A DNA stretch of 64,000 nt from Streptomyces sp. TSRI0281. GTDB lineage: Bacteria > Actinomycetota > Actinomycetes > Streptomycetales > Streptomycetaceae. Location of the stretch: positions 1,296,112 through 1,360,111 of the forward strand of contig NZ_LWLE01000001.1 of the NCBI RefSeq assembly GCF_001905125.1. The letters are read 5' to 3'. The notes below the pieces were generated by a model. It was not told where the DNA came from and did not search any database. It saw nothing but the letters and a program-made list of their open reading frames with translations. The position numbers and the translations under genes were made by a program. Numbering within the stretch: the first letter of the stretch is position 1; each line of letters begins with the position of its first letter. Positions 62,401 through 64,000 of this stretch are shown here, piece after piece.

Positions 62401-63199
62401 GGGACGGAGACGGCGCAGGACCACAGAGCCCTACGGGACGATCCGGGTCGAACGCACGGGGCGTACCGCACTTCTCACGCTCGACCGCCCCAAGGCCCTC
62501 AACGCACTCAATGTCCAGGTGATGAACGAGGTCGTCGCCGCGACGGCGGATCTGGACCGGGACCCCGGCGTCGGCTGCATCGTCCTTACCGGATCGCCCA
62601 AGGCATTCGCGGCCGGAGCCGACATCAAGGAGATGCGGCCCCACAGCTCCATGGACATGTACCTCAGCGACTGGTTCACCGCTTGGGACCGGCTCGGAGC
62701 GCTGCGGACTCCGACGGTCGCGGCCGTCTCCGGGTACGCGCTCGGCGGCGGATGCGAGCTGGCGATGCTCTGCGACATCCTGCTGGCCGCCGACACCGCC
62801 GTGTTCGGCCAGCCCGAGATCAAGCTGGGCGTCATCCCCGGTATCGGAGGCTCCCAGCGGCTGACGCGTGCGGTGGGCAGGGCCAAGGCCATGGCGATGT
62901 GTCTGACCGGTCGCACCATGGACGCCGCGGAGGCGGAGCAGGCTGGTCTCGTCTCACGGGTGGTACCCGCCGACGACCTCGTCGGCGAGGCGCTCGCCGT
63001 CGCCGAGACCGTCGCCGGGATGTCCCTGCCCGTCGCGATGATGGCGAAGGAAGCGGTGTCCCGGGCCTTCGAGACGACCCTCGCCGAGGGGGTCCGCTTC
63101 GAACGCCGGCTCTTTCACGCCGTGTTCGCGACCGCGGACCGGAAGGAGGGCATGGCCACCTTCGTCGACAAGCGACAGCTCGGTTTCACCCACTCCTGA
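62330..63199 (+). CDS. Enoyl-CoA hydratase, start codon uncertain
   Basis: Hydratase homology begins at [19 protein letters not shown] near 62426 and runs to the stop: AAGADIKEM and [20 protein letters not shown] (oxyanion hole), then [20 protein letters not shown] with the catalytic Glu. No ATG, GTG or TTG lies between the homology start and ATG 62330, which is inside the mmsB remnant. The native start is therefore lost or replaced. The gene may still be expressed from ATG 62330 with a ~30-residue foreign leader. It is likely part of the same valine-degradation operon. Confidence 0.7.
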   Translation: MPRGPGLLRDRRSHQGKVGTAHGPGRRRRRTTEPYGTIRVERTGRTALLTLDRPKALNALNVQVMNEVVAATADLDRDPGVGCIVLTGSPKAFAAGADIKEMRPHSSMDMYLSDWFTAWDRLGALRTPTVAAVSGYALGGGCELAMLCDILLAADTAVFGQPEIKLGVIPGIGGSQRLTRAVGRAKAMAMCLTGRTMDAAEAEQAGLVSRVVPADDLVGEALAVAETVAGMSLPVAMMAKEAVSRAFETTLAEGVRFERRLFHAVFATADRKEGMATFVDKRQLGFTHS

Positions 63200-63210
63200 C
63201 GCAAGGGGGC

Positions 63211-63254
63211 GGCCGGACCGTGCCACCCGCTGAAGACGGGTGGCACGGCCGGCC
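63211..63254. terminator. Strong bidirectional terminator
   Basis: GGCCGG-A-CCGTGCCACCCG and CGGGTGGCACGG-CCGGCC form an 18-bp stem with one bulged A and a 7-nt loop. It lies between convergent hydratase and secreted-protein genes. Confidence 0.85.
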
Positions 63255-63310
63255 GCACCGACATGCCGGTCCGCTGTCCCGATCCGGCACGTCGGCCGGT
63301 CGGGAACGGT

Positions 63311-63769
63311 TCAGAACACGAACGGGCCGGGCGACTGCGCGGAGGTCGCGTTGCAGGTCGCGGTGATGCCGAAGACCACAACCTTGAGGGATGTGGCCGC
63401 CAGACTGTCTCCCGGGGAGACCGTCCCGGCGAGCGGCCCCGTCGACACGGGACTTCCGGCGGGGATGGCCGGGTTGGAGTTACCGGTGAAGCTCACCGAG
63501 CCTGCGCCCTTGTTGCTGAGCGTGAGCGTTGATTTGACGGAGTTCGCGCCGATACTGATGGGGGCGGTGATGGCGGATGTCGAGACATTGATGGTCGCGG
63601 CCGTACCGCTCTGGGTGGCAGTGAGCGTCGCACTGCCCGAGCCGTACGAGCCGCAGTCGAAGGAGATGGTGGCGGTGGTGGGGGCGACCGCGCCGGCCGT
63701 GGGGGCCAGAACGAGCGTGCCCGCGGCGAGGGCGGAACAGACACCGAGCCGCAGTAAACCGTGCCTCAT
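63311..63769 (-). CDS. Small secreted protein of unknown function
   Basis: A 152-residue protein with a Sec signal (LLRLGVCSALAAGTLVLAP, cut probably after TAGAVA). The mature part (~120 residues) is Ser/Thr/Gly/Ala-rich and beta-strand-like (ATISFDCGSYGSGSATLTAT), with two Cys (FDCG, ATCNAT) that could pair. No known domain was recognised. The start ATG follows a GAAGGG site. The remaining 231 bp to the window end hold its probable promoter and nothing else that can be named. Confidence 0.7.
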   Translation of the reverse strand: MRHGLLRLGVCSALAAGTLVLAPTAGAVAPTTATISFDCGSYGSGSATLTATQSGTAATINVSTSAITAPISIGANSVKSTLTLSNKGAGSVSFTGNSNPAIPAGSPVSTGPLAGTVSPGDSLAATSLKVVVFGITATCNATSAQSPGPFVF

Positions 63770-64000
63770 GATGTTTGCCCTTCATGTGGGGGGACTGCCG
63801 GCGCGCCGGGGCTGCGTGCCGCGCCGGAACCACCTTCCTGACGAACCATCAGCGAGGTGGTCCCCCATTGAGACACGGTCGCCTTGAGGCAACAAGACAC
63901 ATCGCCATGATTTTTGACATGCCACGGTCAATGGGGGCGTGGTGTGTCGCGCGGACCGCCGTCGATGGGGCCTGTGGCCCGGCTCCGCCCCGGTTGGTCC

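Noticed and set aside
1..64000. tRNA or rRNA genes
   Set aside because: No cloverleaf-like sequence with conserved TTCGA/GGTTC elements or rRNA core sequence was noticed on either strand in the gaps examined.

Overview
The window is high-GC actinobacterial chromosome, almost certainly Streptomyces. Evidence: strong G/C third-position bias, many GTG and TTG starts, Tat and lipobox signals, several regulator genes each next to one target gene, a Ser/Thr kinase with an extracellular beta-propeller, a SpoIIE-type phosphatase, and a Cys-rich sulfur leader peptide of actinobacterial type. No rRNA, tRNA, CRISPR array or prophage was seen.

Region 1 (1-23.9 kb) is mostly ordinary core genome. It opens with two fused 3' gene remnants (amidase, amidohydrolase). 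An XRE-cupin regulator plus GNAT pair, TesB thioesterase, a Ski2-like helicase, an ATP-dependent DNA ligase and type II NADH dehydrogenase follow. A two-gene heterodimeric ABC exporter has one fully degenerate ATP site. Next are an L,D-transpeptidase-like lipoprotein, a GH109-type oxidoreductase, a D-lactate dehydrogenase-type flavoprotein, a MarR/ABC exporter pair, an unlisted 19-residue microprotein and an MltG-like protein.

Region 2 (24-35.5 kb) holds a flavin monooxygenase and an alkanesulfonate operon (ssuC-ssuB-ssuA remnant-ssuD). That operon is preceded by a Cys-ending leader peptide, and its binding-protein gene is broken. YjbQ, the Ser/Thr kinase, a hypothetical protein and a sensor-phosphatase-kinase fusion follow.

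Region 3 (35.5-51.9 kb) is the most distinctive part: a self-contained glycan-use locus with visibly lower GC than its surroundings, bordered on the left by a 164-bp MITE-like element. A LacI regulator sits between two operons. The left one is FAD oxidoreductase, GH2 beta-mannosidase and an ADP-ribosylglycohydrolase-fold protein with a C-terminal beta-sandwich, translationally coupled by ATGA overlaps. The right one is two ABC permeases, a DUF624 protein, a lipoprotein binding protein, a 1116-residue Tat-exported clan-A glycosidase and a CE7 deacetylase. The two promoter regions share a near-identical LacI-type operator. The likely scheme is extracellular cleavage and capture, ABC import, intracellular deacetylation and debranching, and LacI induction. 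The substrate is unknown; a mannose-containing, acetylated glycan is a guess.

Region 4 (52-64 kb) has a Baeyer-Villiger-type monooxygenase divergent from an SMP-30/lactonase-like lipoprotein over nested palindromes, with a TetR gene nearby. It also has an SDR/HxlR divergent pair, metE under a cobalamin riboswitch, and a stand-alone tsaD under a Fur-family-like metal box. Next come the collapsed remains of a valine-degradation operon (mmsA, acdH, mmsB) ahead of an enoyl-CoA hydratase, then a small secreted protein.
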